From an uncultured Pseudohongiella sp. (lineage in GTDB: Bacteria; Pseudomonadota; Gammaproteobacteria; Pseudomonadales; Pseudohongiellaceae), in NCBI GenBank assembly GCA_951812965.1, contig OX638341.1, positions 372,001 through 436,000 on the forward strand: a stretch of 64,000 nucleotides of DNA, in the 5' to 3' direction. The translations under genes and the position numbers were made by a program. Below, one piece after another: positions 63,750 through 64,000 of this stretch (positions are counted from its first letter, which is position 1; each line of letters starts with the position of its first letter). Below the pieces are notes generated by a model. It did no database searches, had not been told where the DNA came from, and saw only the letters and a list, made by a program, of their open reading frames with translations.

Positions 63750-64000
63750 TCGAGTTCAACCCTGGTGAGAGGTTGGCGGGACTTTTCGAAACGAGTCCAG
63801 AGTTCGCCGAAATCGGGCCCGCCGGGATCCAGTTTCTGATCGGGCAGCACTTCCGCGAGCGGACAAAGGATAAAGGCGCTGTCGAGTACTTCCTGATGGG
63901 AAACCGTCAGCAATCCGTGAGCGCCGTCGGCCGCGCCGGGAACGAAGACATCGATATCGATGGGACGCGGGGAAAGTCTCGGTTTGGACGGGTCGCGGCC
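63746..64000 (-). CDS. folK: HPPK, folate synthesis (amino-terminal part outside window)
   Basis: The last 84 residues are visible. RDPSKPRLSPRPIDIDVFV matches the R-x-x-x-R-F-x-P-R-x-x-D-x-D block of 6-hydroxymethyl-dihydropterin pyrophosphokinase, with the two metal aspartates, followed by SHQEVLDSAFILCPLAEVLP. The stop overlaps the end of the SDR gene by four bases. The start lies beyond 64000. Confidence 0.88.
   Translation of the reverse strand, partial: GRDPSKPRLSPRPIDIDVFVPGAADGAHGLLTVSHQEVLDSAFILCPLAEVLPDQKLDPGGPDFGELWTRFEKSRQPLTRVELD

Overview
The window is a GC-rich chromosomal segment of a gammaproteobacterium. The evidence is several gene orders typical of that class: accB-accC-prmA-(zinc ribbon)-fis-purH-purD, lptD-surA-pdxA-rsmA-apaG-apaH with amgK-murU divergent from it, fabA-fabB, coq7, and trpG-trpD-trpC with an osmC neighbour. 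TonB-dependent uptake, acyl-CoA catabolism, a haloalkane dehalogenase and a tRNA-Thr gene complete the picture. No species can be named from the sequence alone; an uncultivated environmental lineage is my guess.

Layout. 1-9.8 kb: exported proteins of uncertain role, two related redoxin-like proteins (one alone, one fused to cytochrome c and copper-monooxygenase-like parts), a PlsB-like acyltransferase overlapping an MMPL/RND exporter. 9.8-15 kb: a TonB receptor, a transposase relic, a haloalkane dehalogenase and an acyl-CoA ligase. 15-18.7 kb: an accessory patch, partly AT-rich, with a DarT-DarG toxin-antitoxin pair, a small membrane protein, gene fragments and a CPBP-like membrane protein. 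18.8-24.5 kb: an acyl-CoA degradation set (dehydrogenase, thiolase, SDR, alpha-methylacyl-CoA racemase, enoyl-CoA hydratase). 24.5-31 kb: a minisatellite, ABM protein, Na/alanine symporter, Phd-VapC pair, dipeptidyl peptidase IV, purC and tRNA-Thr. 31-43.5 kb: galU-manC, fabAB, the acc/prmA/fis/pur run. 43.5-51.7 kb: coq7 and the trp genes, with a photolyase and a decayed Fic gene lodged between trpG and trpE. 51.7-61.5 kb: rpe, murU-amgK and the lptD-to-apaH operon. 61.7-64 kb: cca, a FolM-like reductase and partial folK.

The most unusual feature is a family of short GC-rich palindromes centred on GCATGC, with core GGGCGAGGCATGCCTCGCCC or the variant GGGCGACGCATGCGTCGCCC. They occur singly, as a composite element of about 77 bp (palindrome, asymmetric 27-base core, palindrome), and as tandem arrays. 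Two arrays involve coding sequence and have periods that are multiples of three. One (48 bp) lies inside lptD and adds about 90 cysteine-rich residues to an outer-membrane protein that is essential in model bacteria. The other (81/84 bp) lies between rpe and trpE where gph commonly sits, and keeps an open frame joined to rpe by ATGA and to trpE by TGATG. A third array, in non-coding DNA, has period 28-29 bp. One palindrome also supplies the stop codon of a shortened galU. The family therefore appears to be remodelling genes in this genome.
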